DNA of 46,853 bases, from the NCBI GenBank assembly GCA_026419335.1, contig JANZZP010000056.1, forward strand, positions 1-46,853. The letters are read 5' to 3'. Both the position numbers and the translations under genes were made by a program. Under the pieces are notes generated by a model. That model was not told the origin of the DNA, did not search any database, and saw only the letters and a program-made list of their open reading frames with translations. Position 1 is the first letter of the stretch. Each line of letters begins with the position of its first letter. This stretch comes from Elusimicrobiales bacterium (GTDB lineage Bacteria; Elusimicrobiota; Elusimicrobia; Elusimicrobiales; UBA9959). Positions 33,910 to 42,868 of the stretch are shown one piece after another.

Positions 33910-36690
33910 ATGAAAGTAAAAACCAAGTCTAAAAATATAATTAAATCGAATTTTAAACTTCCAAAAAAATTAGTTTATTTCTTTGGTGGAGGTAAAGCTG
34001 AGGGTAACGAATCAATGAAAAATATTTTAGGAGGTAAAGGAGCCAATTTAGCTGAAATGGCAGGACATCCAAACTTAAAACTTCCTGTTCCACCAGGTTT
34101 TACAATAATTACTGACGTTTGCACGTATTATTGGGCAAATAATAGGACATATCCTCCTCAACTTAAAAATGAAGTAGAAAAATATTTGAAAAAGATTGAA
34201 GAGTTAACAAATAAAAAATTTGGAGATACTAAAAATCCATTACTCGTTTCAGTAAGATCTGGTGCTAGGAAATCTATGCCTGGCATGATGGAGACTATAC
34301 TTAATGTTGGTCTCACTACAAAAACAATTCCTGGCCTTATAGAGTTAACCAAAAATCCGAGATTTGTTTGGGATGCTTATAGAAGACTTATAATGATGTA
34401 TGCAGATGTAGTAATGGAGAAAGCAGAGGGTATTGAACCTGAAGACGGTATGGGGATTAGAAAACAACTTGATATGATGATGGATGAGTTGAAAAAAAAG
34501 AAAGGAGTTCAAAATGATACTGAGCTGGATGCTAAAGATTTAGAAGAACTTTCATATAAATTTAGAGAAAAAGTAAAGGAGGTCCTTGGAAAAGAATTTC
34601 CAGATGATCATATGAAACAACTGTGGGGTGCTATTGGAGCAGTTTTTGCTTCTTGGAATGGAAAGAGAGCAGTTGCTTATAGAAAAATAGAAGGGATTCC
34701 TGATAATTGGGGTACAGCTGTGAATGTTCAAGCTATGGTATTTGGTAATATGGGAGATGATTCAGCTACTGGAGTTGCTTTTACAAGGAACCCTGCAACT
34801 GGTGAAAATAAATTTTATGGAGAGTTTTTACTTAACGCTCAAGGAGAAGATGTGGTTGCTGGAATTAGAACTCCAAATCCCATAAACGAAGATAGCAAAA
34901 ATGAACACTCAAAGCATTTAAAAACTCTAGAAGAATTAATGCCACAAGTTTATAAACAACTTCTTGATATAAGAAAAAGGCTTGAAAAACATTATAGGGA
35001 TATGCTTGATATTGAGTTTACAATAGAAAGAGGGAAACTTTATATGCTTCAATGTAGAGTTGGTAAAAGAAATGGTACTAGTGCTGTTAGAATAGCACTT
35101 GATATGTATAAAGAAAAGCTTATAACGAAAGAAGAAGCAATAATGAGAGTTTCCCCATCACAGCTTGATGAACTTTTACATCCAATGATAGATCCAAATG
35201 AAGAAAAAAATATTAAACCAATAGCAAAGGGACTTCCAGCAGGTCCAGGTGGTGCTGTTGGTAGAATAGTATTTAGTGCAAATGATGCAGTTGAGTGGAC
35301 TAAACGCGGTGAAAAGGTTATTTTAGTTAGAGAAGAAACAAATCCAGAAGATATTGAAGGTATGAGAGCTGCAGTTGCAATTCTCACAGCAAGAGGTGGC
35401 ATGACTTCACATGCCGCTCTTGTTGCAAGGGGATGGGGTAAGTGTTGTGTTGTTGGAGCCGAGGCAATTCATATTGATTTTAAAAATAAAACCATGACTG
35501 TTGGAGGTAAGACATATAAAGAAGGAGATTGGGTAACAGTTAATGGAACAAAAGGTTTGGTTTATGAAGGCAAGTTAAAAATGATTGATGCTGGAAGTGC
35601 CAATAAAATGCTTATGGATTTCTTGAAACTTGCTAATGACATAAGAAAACTTGGAGTAAGAGCAAATGCCGACACACCATCTGATGCTTCAAAAGCAAGA
35701 GAGTTTGGAGCAGAGGGTATTGGGCTTTTTAGAATAGAACATATGTTTTATGGGCAAGGAAGTGATGAACCTCTATTTAAATTAAGGAAAATGATAGTTT
35801 CAAAAACAAAAGATGAGAGAATAAAAGCTTTAGATGAATTATTTCCATATATGAAGAATGATATAAAAGAAACTCTAAGAGTAATGAAAGGATTACCTGT
35901 TACTATAAGATTAATTGATCCACCGCTTCATGAATTTGTACCACATGATGAACAAAAGTTAAAAGGTTTAGCAAATGAACTTGGGATTTCTTATGATGAG
36001 TTAAAAGCAAGAGCAGAATCTCTTAGAGAATCAAATCCAATGATGGGGCATAGAGGTGTTAGACTTGGGATAACATATCCTGAGATAACGGAAATGCAAG
36101 TAAGAGCAATATTTGAAGCGGCTGCTGAACTTGCAAAAGAAAATATTAAAACTTATCCAGAGATAATGATTCCTGTTGTAGCTAATGAAAAAGAGGTTGA
36201 GTTTATTGTACCAATTGTGAATAAGGTTTATAATGAGGTTGTTGCCAAACATAAAGTAAAAAAGATTGAATATAAAATAGGTACAATGATAGAAATTCCA
36301 AGGGCTTGTCTTGTTGCTGGAAAACTTGCTCAAACAATGGAATTTTTCTCTTTTGGAACTAACGATCTTACTCAGATGGGATTTGGATTTTCAAGAGATG
36401 ATTCTGGAATATTTATAAAAGATTATCTTGATAAAAAGATTCTTAGTGACGATCCATTCCAGACAATTGATCAAGAAGGTATAGGTGAACTTATAAAAAT
36501 AACAGTAGAACGAGGAAGAAAAGTCAGAAAAGATTTAAAAATTGGTATTTGTGGAGAACAAGGTGGAGAGCCAAGATCTGTTGAGTTTTGTCATAATGTT
36601 GGGTTAGATTATGTGTCATGTTCTCCATTTAGAGTACCAATAGCAATACTTGCTTCAGCACAGGCAAATGTGAAGTCAAAAAAGAAATAG
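33910..36690 (+). CDS. ppdK: Pyruvate, phosphate dikinase
   Basis: This 926-residue protein has an N-terminal nucleotide-binding domain (YFFGGGKAEG, GGKGANLAEMA, VSVRSGARKSMPGMMET). The central phosphohistidine domain has the catalytic His501 (RGGMTSHAALVARG). The C-terminal PEP-binding TIM barrel has catalytic Cys881 (GICGEQGGEPRS) and FFSFGTNDLTQM. The start is extended by about 20 basic residues before the usual KKLVYFFG. It interconverts pyruvate, ATP and phosphate with PEP, AMP and pyrophosphate, and often serves glycolysis in pyrophosphate-using anaerobes. GGAGG precedes the ATG. Confidence 0.98.
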   Translation: MKVKTKSKNIIKSNFKLPKKLVYFFGGGKAEGNESMKNILGGKGANLAEMAGHPNLKLPVPPGFTIITDVCTYYWANNRTYPPQLKNEVEKYLKKIEELTNKKFGDTKNPLLVSVRSGARKSMPGMMETILNVGLTTKTIPGLIELTKNPRFVWDAYRRLIMMYADVVMEKAEGIEPEDGMGIRKQLDMMMDELKKKKGVQNDTELDAKDLEELSYKFREKVKEVLGKEFPDDHMKQLWGAIGAVFASWNGKRAVAYRKIEGIPDNWGTAVNVQAMVFGNMGDDSATGVAFTRNPATGENKFYGEFLLNAQGEDVVAGIRTPNPINEDSKNEHSKHLKTLEELMPQVYKQLLDIRKRLEKHYRDMLDIEFTIERGKLYMLQCRVGKRNGTSAVRIALDMYKEKLITKEEAIMRVSPSQLDELLHPMIDPNEEKNIKPIAKGLPAGPGGAVGRIVFSANDAVEWTKRGEKVILVREETNPEDIEGMRAAVAILTARGGMTSHAALVARGWGKCCVVGAEAIHIDFKNKTMTVGGKTYKEGDWVTVNGTKGLVYEGKLKMIDAGSANKMLMDFLKLANDIRKLGVRANADTPSDASKAREFGAEGIGLFRIEHMFYGQGSDEPLFKLRKMIVSKTKDERIKALDELFPYMKNDIKETLRVMKGLPVTIRLIDPPLHEFVPHDEQKLKGLANELGISYDELKARAESLRESNPMMGHRGVRLGITYPEITEMQVRAIFEAAAELAKENIKTYPEIMIPVVANEKEVEFIVPIVNKVYNEVVAKHKVKKIEYKIGTMIEIPRACLVAGKLAQTMEFFSFGTNDLTQMGFGFSRDDSGIFIKDYLDKKILSDDPFQTIDQEGIGELIKITVERGRKVRKDLKIGICGEQGGEPRSVEFCHNVGLDYVSCSPFRVPIAILASAQANVKSKKK

Positions 36691-36702
36691 AGTTAAATTA
36701 TA

Positions 36703-37338
36703 ATGTCAGATGTTTTTCCTCTTGTAATTTCATCGCCAAGTGGAGGCGGTAAGACTACTGTAAAAAACCGCCTCCTTAAAAATGATATTTTTGAATTTAG
36801 TATTACTTGTACTACTAGAAATAAAAGAAATGGAGAAATTGATGGTATTGATTATTATTTTTTAACTAATGAAGAGTTTGATTTAAAAATAAAAAATAAT
36901 GAGTTTCTTGAGTGGGCCTTTGTTCATGGTAAAAGATATGGAACTTTAAAAAAAACTATAGAAGATATACTTTTGAAAAACAAAATACCTGTTATGACAA
37001 TAGATGTTGTTGGTGCTTTGAATGTAAAGAAAACATATCCTAATTCGTTACTTATTTTTATTATACCTCCAAACCTTTCTTCTATGATAGAGAGGTTGAA
37101 GAAAAGAGGAGAACCTGAACACGAAATTGAAAACCGTCTTTTTACCGCGTTTAAGGAAGTTGAATGTGTGACTGATTTTGATTATATAATAATTAATGAT
37201 AAAATAGAAAACACAGTTGAATCTATTTTATTAGTTGTAAATGCTCATAAACAGAAATATTTTTTTAAAAAGGAGTTGATTGAAAATTTTAAAAAAGAGT
37301 TAAAAGAATATTTATCAAATAGGAGGAAATATGAGTAA
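36703..37338 (+). CDS. gmk: Guanylate kinase
   Basis: This 211-residue protein has P-loop SSPSGGGKTTV (about 10-20; the first residue is Ser where Gly is usual). It also has the GMP-binding TTRNKRNGEIDGIDYYF and EFLEWAFVHGKRYGT segments and a lid with LKKRGEPEHEIENRL. It phosphorylates GMP and dGMP. The gene follows ppdK by 12 bases and overlaps rpoZ by 8 bases, the frequent gmk-rpoZ order. Confidence 0.96.
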   Translation: MSDVFPLVISSPSGGGKTTVKNRLLKNDIFEFSITCTTRNKRNGEIDGIDYYFLTNEEFDLKIKNNEFLEWAFVHGKRYGTLKKTIEDILLKNKIPVMTIDVVGALNVKKTYPNSLLIFIIPPNLSSMIERLKKRGEPEHEIENRLFTAFKEVECVTDFDYIIINDKIENTVESILLVVNAHKQKYFFKKELIENFKKELKEYLSNRRKYE

Positions 37339-37654
37339 AAAAATTTCTAAAGCTGAAAATAATAAAGAAGTTCAATTATCAATTAATGAGCTTCTTATTG
37401 ATTTTGCAAAAGATAAAACAACTCCACCAGAAAAATATAATAAATTAGTAATTGCTATGAAATGGGCATATCATTTAAAGAATACAGAAGAATATAAGAA
37501 TAAACCTTCATCAGAAATAATAGAAAAAGCATTGATAGATGTATTCAGTGGAACAATAACTCAAAATATTGTTGATTCTGCTTGTGAAAAAGATGAGCAA
37601 ATTAGATTAGAAAGAATTGCAGAAAGAAAAAAAACAAAATCTACCGATGAATAA
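37331..37654 (+). CDS. rpoZ: RNA polymerase omega subunit
   Basis: This 107-residue protein shows the omega core: PPEKYNKLVIAMKWAYHLK (the NKYelv-iaakRAr region), KPSSEIIEKALIDVFSGTI (kp-tiALeEia-G-i) and a charged tail. It is divergent, and the assignment relies on this pattern plus the position after gmk. Omega helps assemble beta-prime into RNA polymerase. GGAGG precedes the ATG. Confidence 0.82.
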   Translation: MSKKISKAENNKEVQLSINELLIDFAKDKTTPPEKYNKLVIAMKWAYHLKNTEEYKNKPSSEIIEKALIDVFSGTITQNIVDSACEKDEQIRLERIAERKKTKSTDE

Positions 37655-38402
37655 TAAGAAAAATATTTTAATATCTTTTTTAAAAGATATTGATGAAGAT
37701 ACTTATATTCCTCCTTCATATTTTCCCAAAAATAATACTAAACTTGATAATATGTTCAACTATAAAGAACTAGGGACGAATAATTCAAAAGAAATTCTTT
37801 TGGGTCAACTTAAAAATGAGGTAGAAAAATGTAAAAAATGCCCTCTTGGTTTTTCAAGGATAAAAGCAGTTTTTGGTATGGGTAATCCTTATTCTGATAT
37901 TATGTTTATAGGGGAAGGCCCTGGTTGGGAAGAAGATCATCAAGGACTTCCATTTGTTGGGAAAGCAGGTCAGTTATTAGATAAAATATTGTCAGCAATA
38001 GAGTTAGATAGAAGTAAAGTATATATAACTAATATTGTTAAATGCCATCCTATGATAAATCCTGAAACACCTCAAGCACGTGGAAATGATAGACCACCAA
38101 CTTCACAAGAAATATCTACATGTCGCTTTTATATTGAAGAACAGATAAAGATTATAAGACCAAAATGTATAATTGCTCTTGGAAATACTGCAACACGTTT
38201 CCTCCTTTCTGAAACAAAAGGAGTATCTCAGTTAAGAGGAAAGTTTTATCCTTTGTCTTTGTCACTATTTATGTCACAAGAACTTCAAACCGTTGTTCTG
38301 CCAACATATCATCCTGCTGCTCTTCTAAGAAATCCTTCACTCAAGAAAGAAACTTGGCAAGATATGAAAATGCTAAAAGATTTTATTTCTAAAAGGAAAT
38401 GA
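37647..38402 (+). CDS. Uracil-DNA glycosylase, family 4 (Fe-S)
   Basis: From the ATG at 37647 (overlapping the rpoZ stop by 8 bases) the protein has 251 residues; an earlier in-frame ATG at 37617 is less likely. The cluster cysteines are CKKC, then Cys in NIVKCHP and Cys in STCRFYI. The spacing is C-x2-C-x67-C-x25-C, the first three matching the family; the last gap is stretched by an NPETPQARGNDRP insertion. Motif GEGPGWEEDHQGLPFVGKAGQLL and C-terminal TYHPAALLRNP are typical. It removes uracil from DNA. About 50 extra residues precede the core. Confidence 0.95.
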   Translation: MNNKKNILISFLKDIDEDTYIPPSYFPKNNTKLDNMFNYKELGTNNSKEILLGQLKNEVEKCKKCPLGFSRIKAVFGMGNPYSDIMFIGEGPGWEEDHQGLPFVGKAGQLLDKILSAIELDRSKVYITNIVKCHPMINPETPQARGNDRPPTSQEISTCRFYIEEQIKIIRPKCIIALGNTATRFLLSETKGVSQLRGKFYPLSLSLFMSQELQTVVLPTYHPAALLRNPSLKKETWQDMKMLKDFISKRK

Positions 38403-40246
38403 TAGCTGAGGTCCTTTTTCCAGTTGCTCTTGATAAAACATTTTATTATGATATTCCCCTGGAACTACAAGAAAAAATAAAACCTGGTATCAGAATATAT
38501 GCTTCTTTTTCTTATAGAAAAAAGGTAATTGGTTATGTAGTTTCAGTTTTAGATAAAGTAGAGGAACAAAATTTTGAATTTCAATTAAAAAAGATTGATA
38601 AAATAATTGATACTGAACCTCCATTTATTGTCGAAAAATTTTTAGAACTTTCTTCATATATTTCTGAAAGATGGTTTTCACCTCGTGGTATGGTCCTTAG
38701 AGATTTTTTAAGATATTTACCTGTCAAACTTGATTTTCAAGAAAAAAAATATATTATTATTCCATCCAGAGATAGAAAATTAATTATATCTAATAATATT
38801 TTTGATGAGCTTTTAAAATTTATTAAAGAATATTATTTAAAGATACCAATTGTTATATTTTTCCCAAATATATTTTTATTAAAGCTTTTTAAAAGAAAAA
38901 TTGAAAAAATTGGTATTAATGATATTTATACTTATACTTCTAATGAAAAAGTATCTTATAAAAGAAAAATAACTCAACTTGTGCTTAATAATGATTTCAA
39001 ATTAATTTTATCGACAAAAGGAGGAATCCATCTTCCTTTTAAACAGGGTATTATGATTGCATTAGCAGAACCATTGAATTCTCTTTATAGACAATTCGAA
39101 CAACATCCTTATTATGATACAGTTGAATTATTATTGAAGATATCTCAAATATATAATATTGGCATAAGATTTTATTCTTCTTTTATATCACCATTTTTTA
39201 AAGAATTAAGTATAAGAGGTGATATAAGTATAGAAAACAAACTTGATATTCATAAGTTTAGCTATGAAGTATCTGACATAAAAAAAGAATATCCTATTTC
39301 AAGTAATGTTTTGGATGAAGTAAAAAAACTTATAAAAAATGATAAAAAAGTAATGTTTATTTCATATTCTAAATATTCGGCAAATATAACTTTTTGTCCA
39401 TCATGTAAAAGTATAAAAAAATGCTCTAATTGTGATTCGATTATGAGAACAGATATATTTGACGAAAAGAAAGTATATTTGTGCCCGTATTGTAATACAA
39501 AAGAAGAATATTCTAATTTTTGCAATAAATGTAAGATTACTATGGTCTCAAAAGGGTATGGAACACAACGTTTTTATGAAGAACTTATTAATTATTTTCC
39601 AGACAGAAAAATTTTACTTGTTGATGGTAGAATAATTCATGTTCCAAAAAGACTTGATTATGTAATAAATGAGATTGAAAAAAATAGTTTTGATATAATA
39701 TGTGCAACAGAAATAGCAGCAAGTCATATAATAAATTGTAAATTTTCAACGATTATTTTTATCGTATATGAATCACAATACTCTTATGATTATTCTTATG
39801 CTGAAAGATTTTTTGAAAAATTGTTTAATATTTCTTCTTTATTAGATAAGGATGGATTACTCAAAATATATACGTACAATACTGATAATTTTATTTTTTC
39901 TAAAATATCAGACCCATTAAAATATTTTGATGAAGAAATTATATTACGAAAAAAATTTCATTATCCACCATATGCATTCTTATATGATATTGAAATATTA
40001 TCAAAAAATAAAGAACTGCTTAAGGAAAAAATTAATGAACTTGTTAACTTAATTTCTAATGAAAATTTTTTAATGGAATATGATATTATTTCTTTTGATC
40101 CATCTCATAAAATAAATAAAATTAGAGGTAGTGATGAGTATTTACATTTTTCATCTATCAAATTGAAAAATTATATTAAGTTTTTTAAATTTCTTGATGA
40201 ATATATAAGAAAATATAAATTTAAACTAAATATTATAGCAAGATAG
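38399..40246 (+). CDS. priA: PriA-like primosomal protein N' lacking helicase ATP-binding motifs
   Basis: This 615-residue protein has the PriA N-terminal DNA-binding domain (AEVLFPVALDKTFYYDIP). It also has eight zinc ligands in four CxxC pairs (CPSC, CSNC, CPYC, CNKC, about residues 335-390) and the helicase C-terminal KGYGTQRFYEELINYFP region (usually G-GTE--eeeL---FP). The helicase half is degraded. No GxTGSGKT Walker A is present, and the DEEH box is replaced around LAEPLNSLYRQFEQHPYY, whose flanking S-YKQ--P-Y pattern is still readable. It may load the primosome without unwinding. It overlaps the UDG gene by 4 bases. Confidence 0.87.
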   Translation: MIAEVLFPVALDKTFYYDIPLELQEKIKPGIRIYASFSYRKKVIGYVVSVLDKVEEQNFEFQLKKIDKIIDTEPPFIVEKFLELSSYISERWFSPRGMVLRDFLRYLPVKLDFQEKKYIIIPSRDRKLIISNNIFDELLKFIKEYYLKIPIVIFFPNIFLLKLFKRKIEKIGINDIYTYTSNEKVSYKRKITQLVLNNDFKLILSTKGGIHLPFKQGIMIALAEPLNSLYRQFEQHPYYDTVELLLKISQIYNIGIRFYSSFISPFFKELSIRGDISIENKLDIHKFSYEVSDIKKEYPISSNVLDEVKKLIKNDKKVMFISYSKYSANITFCPSCKSIKKCSNCDSIMRTDIFDEKKVYLCPYCNTKEEYSNFCNKCKITMVSKGYGTQRFYEELINYFPDRKILLVDGRIIHVPKRLDYVINEIEKNSFDIICATEIAASHIINCKFSTIIFIVYESQYSYDYSYAERFFEKLFNISSLLDKDGLLKIYTYNTDNFIFSKISDPLKYFDEEIILRKKFHYPPYAFLYDIEILSKNKELLKEKINELVNLISNENFLMEYDIISFDPSHKINKIRGSDEYLHFSSIKLKNYIKFFKFLDEYIRKYKFKLNIIAR

Positions 40247-40284
40247 TTGATAAAATTGTAAAATATTTGGAGTAAGGAGCAACT

Positions 40285-41454
40285 ATGGATTTTCTTCAAG
40301 CTATAGAAAGAGGAACTGTAGACATAATAAGTAAAATAGAATTAACTGAAAAACTTAAAAAGAAAAAAACTCTTAAAATTAAATTAGGAGTTGATCCAAC
40401 AAGTCCTGATCTTCATCTTGGACACAGTGTTGTATTAAATAAATTAAGAATTTTTCAAGATTTTGGACATACAGCAGTATTGATTATTGGTGATTTTACT
40501 GCTCAAATAGGAGATCCAAGTGGTAGAGATTCTACAAGACCTATATTATCATACTCTGAAATACTTAAAAATGCTGAAACATACACGCAACAAGCATTTA
40601 AAATACTAGATAAAACAAAAACGGAAGTTTTATTTAACTCTAAATGGCTTAAAAATTTTTTAAGTTTTAATGATTTCCAATTTGATTGTAATTTCATAAA
40701 AGTTTCTCGAAATATAACTGTTTCTCGACTTCTTGAAAGAGAGGATTTTAAAAATAGAATGAAAAATCAGAATCCAATTACTTTATTAGAAATGCTTTAC
40801 CCTATTTTTCAAGGATATGATTCTGTAGCAGTAAATGCTGATGTTGAGTTAGGTGGTCAGGACCAGATTTTTAATCTTTTAGTTGGAAGAGATATGCAGA
40901 AAATGTATGGGATAGAACCTCAAGTATGTATAACAGTTCCGCTGCTTATAGGAACAGATGGAGTAAAAAAAATGTCAAAATCTTATGGAAATTATATAGC
41001 ATTAAATGATGAACCTTTTGATATGTTTGGTAAGATTATGTCGATAAATGATGAACTTATGTATAAATATTATGAGATATTAACTCTTGAAGATATGTCA
41101 ACTATAAAATTTATGCATCCAATGGATGCAAAGAAAAAACTTGCTCATATTATAGTTGAAAGATTTCATGGAAAAAATTTAGCAGATGAATCTAAAAAAA
41201 GATTTGAAAGTATTTTTTCTAAAAAAGAAATTCCACAAGACATTTCTGTTGAAAGGGTCATTATGCCAGTAAGACTTTCAAAACTTCTTGTGAAAATTGG
41301 AGCAGTTAATTCAAATAATGAGGCGAGGAGGTTGATATTAAGTGGTGCTGTGAAAATTAACTCTCAAAAAATTATCCAGGATATTGATATAAATAAAGAC
41401 GAATTTATTATTCAATGTGGTAAAAGATTTATAAAAAAAATATCTCGGGGGTAA
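40285..41454 (+). CDS. tyrS: Tyrosyl-tRNA synthetase
   Basis: This 389-residue class I synthetase has the HIGH-type motif HLGHS (44-48), GDFTAQIGDPSGR, GGQDQIFN for tyrosine and the KMSKS motif at 229-233. The C-terminal S4-type RNA-binding domain (about 325-385) includes EARRLILSGAVKIN. It attaches tyrosine to tRNA-Tyr. A TTGTAAAAT box (40256-40264) and AAGGAGCAACT precede the ATG. Confidence 0.98.
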   Translation: MDFLQAIERGTVDIISKIELTEKLKKKKTLKIKLGVDPTSPDLHLGHSVVLNKLRIFQDFGHTAVLIIGDFTAQIGDPSGRDSTRPILSYSEILKNAETYTQQAFKILDKTKTEVLFNSKWLKNFLSFNDFQFDCNFIKVSRNITVSRLLEREDFKNRMKNQNPITLLEMLYPIFQGYDSVAVNADVELGGQDQIFNLLVGRDMQKMYGIEPQVCITVPLLIGTDGVKKMSKSYGNYIALNDEPFDMFGKIMSINDELMYKYYEILTLEDMSTIKFMHPMDAKKKLAHIIVERFHGKNLADESKKRFESIFSKKEIPQDISVERVIMPVRLSKLLVKIGAVNSNNEARRLILSGAVKINSQKIIQDIDINKDEFIIQCGKRFIKKISRG

Positions 41455-41455
41455 A

Positions 41456-42310
41456 ATGAATTCTATTTATTTTCTTTTACCTTTTATATTCCAAATATAT
41501 TCTCAAAATGTTCAGGATTATAAAAAGATGATTGAAGAAGCACTCTCTCAACAATCATTTTCTACAAATCAAAACATTGATATTAGAATTGAACGTGAGA
41601 CTGGTACAGTTGAGATTATATCAATGGGTGAGGAAAATGTTCAACTTAAAGATAATTATCAATATCCCCTTGAAGTTGGTGATACAGTAAAAGTTGGATA
41701 CAATGGAGAAGCAAATATATATATAAATAATTTTGGGATTATAAATTTAGCGAGGAATACAGAAATTGAAATTACAGAAACACAGAATGAAACTATTATT
41801 TCTCTTTTGTATGGTACAATTATCTCAAAAATAGATAAGCTCAAAAATAAATATTCACTTAAAATAAAAACTCCATCAGCAGTATGTGGAGTTAGGGGAA
41901 CTCAATTTATAGTCGAACATAATAAACTTTCGAATGAAAGTATTTTTGGTATTTTAGATGAAGGAGAAATAGAAGTTTATCCTGGATTGGAAGAAAATGA
42001 AAATAATGTATATAGAATTATTAAAAACCAGGAAATAATTATAAATCCTGCTTCTAAAAGATTTAAAGTGTCACCTATTTCAAAACTATTAAGATATAAA
42101 TCAAAGGTTCCTTCTCTTAAAAAGAAATTAACTATACATAAAAATAGATGGAAGGCATTTACAATACAAGAAAAAATTAAATTTAGAAACAAGTTGTTTA
42201 ATAAAAAAATAATTCAAAATGAGTTTAAGAAAAAAAACAACATAAAAAAAGATGATTATATTCCAAGAATTAAAACACCTTCAAAAAGTTTAAATAAGAG
42301 AAATAATTAA
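41456..42310 (+). CDS. FecR-domain secreted protein
   Basis: This 284-residue protein has an N-terminal signal-like segment (about 1-16). The FecR domain lies at about 70-190 and includes LEVGDTVKVGYNGEANIYI, INLARNTEIEI, ISLLYGTIISKI and KTPSAVCGVRGTQFIVEH, the diagnostic stretch. A basic C-terminal tail rich in Lys and Arg follows. In spirochaetes and others such stand-alone FecR proteins are not tied to iron uptake. It starts 1 base after the tyrS stop codon. Function is unknown. Confidence 0.87.
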   Translation: MNSIYFLLPFIFQIYSQNVQDYKKMIEEALSQQSFSTNQNIDIRIERETGTVEIISMGEENVQLKDNYQYPLEVGDTVKVGYNGEANIYINNFGIINLARNTEIEITETQNETIISLLYGTIISKIDKLKNKYSLKIKTPSAVCGVRGTQFIVEHNKLSNESIFGILDEGEIEVYPGLEENENNVYRIIKNQEIIINPASKRFKVSPISKLLRYKSKVPSLKKKLTIHKNRWKAFTIQEKIKFRNKLFNKKIIQNEFKKKNNIKKDDYIPRIKTPSKSLNKRNN

Positions 42311-42868
42311 ATGAGAACATTTATAGCTCTTCAAACAGATGATATTGCTAAAAAAGAATTATCTAAGTTTAGGTCACATATATCTCACATTATAAAAAAA
42401 GGTGGAATAAAATTAGTTGATGAAGAAAATATTCATCTTACTTTATTTTTTTTAGGTGAATTTTTTAATGAGAACAATATTTCTTTTTTTTTAAATGAAT
42501 TTAAGAATATTAATTTTACTAAAATACCATTTAAATTTAAAAAAATTGGTTTTTTCCCAAACGAGACTTTTCCTAAAATTATATGGATTAGCCCAGATGA
42601 TGAATCATCTAATAATATAATGTTAGTTTATAATCATATTAAAGATTTATTATCCTTATGTGGTTTTGAGCCTAAGGATTCTTTTACGCCACATATTACA
42701 TTAGCTCGTATAAAAGAAAATGAATTGTTAAACAAAAAAGATTTAGAAATTGTAAAATCTTTTTCTGTTGAGGGAAATTATTTTTTTACAAGTTTAGTTT
42801 TGTTTAAAAGTGAACTTACGTTTAAAGGACCAATATATAATAAGATTGTAGAGATAGATTCAAAATGA
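42311..42868 (+). CDS. thpR: RNA 2',3'-cyclic phosphodiesterase (ThpR/LigT family)
   Basis: This 185-residue 2H phosphoesterase has the two catalytic HxT motifs, IHLTLFFLGE (about 44-53) and PHITLARI (about 131-138), and the usual MRTFIALQ start. It hydrolyses 2',3'-cyclic phosphates on RNA ends in characterised homologues. It starts at the base right after the FecR gene's stop and overlaps mltG by 4 bases. Confidence 0.93.
   Translation: MRTFIALQTDDIAKKELSKFRSHISHIIKKGGIKLVDEENIHLTLFFLGEFFNENNISFFLNEFKNINFTKIPFKFKKIGFFPNETFPKIIWISPDDESSNNIMLVYNHIKDLLSLCGFEPKDSFTPHITLARIKENELLNKKDLEIVKSFSVEGNYFFTSLVLFKSELTFKGPIYNKIVEIDSK

Noticed and set aside
38399..40246. PriA-like gene as a frameshifted or disrupted pseudogene
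   Set aside because: The frame is open across the full family length, overlaps the upstream gene normally and retains all zinc ligands. Only the ATPase motifs have changed.
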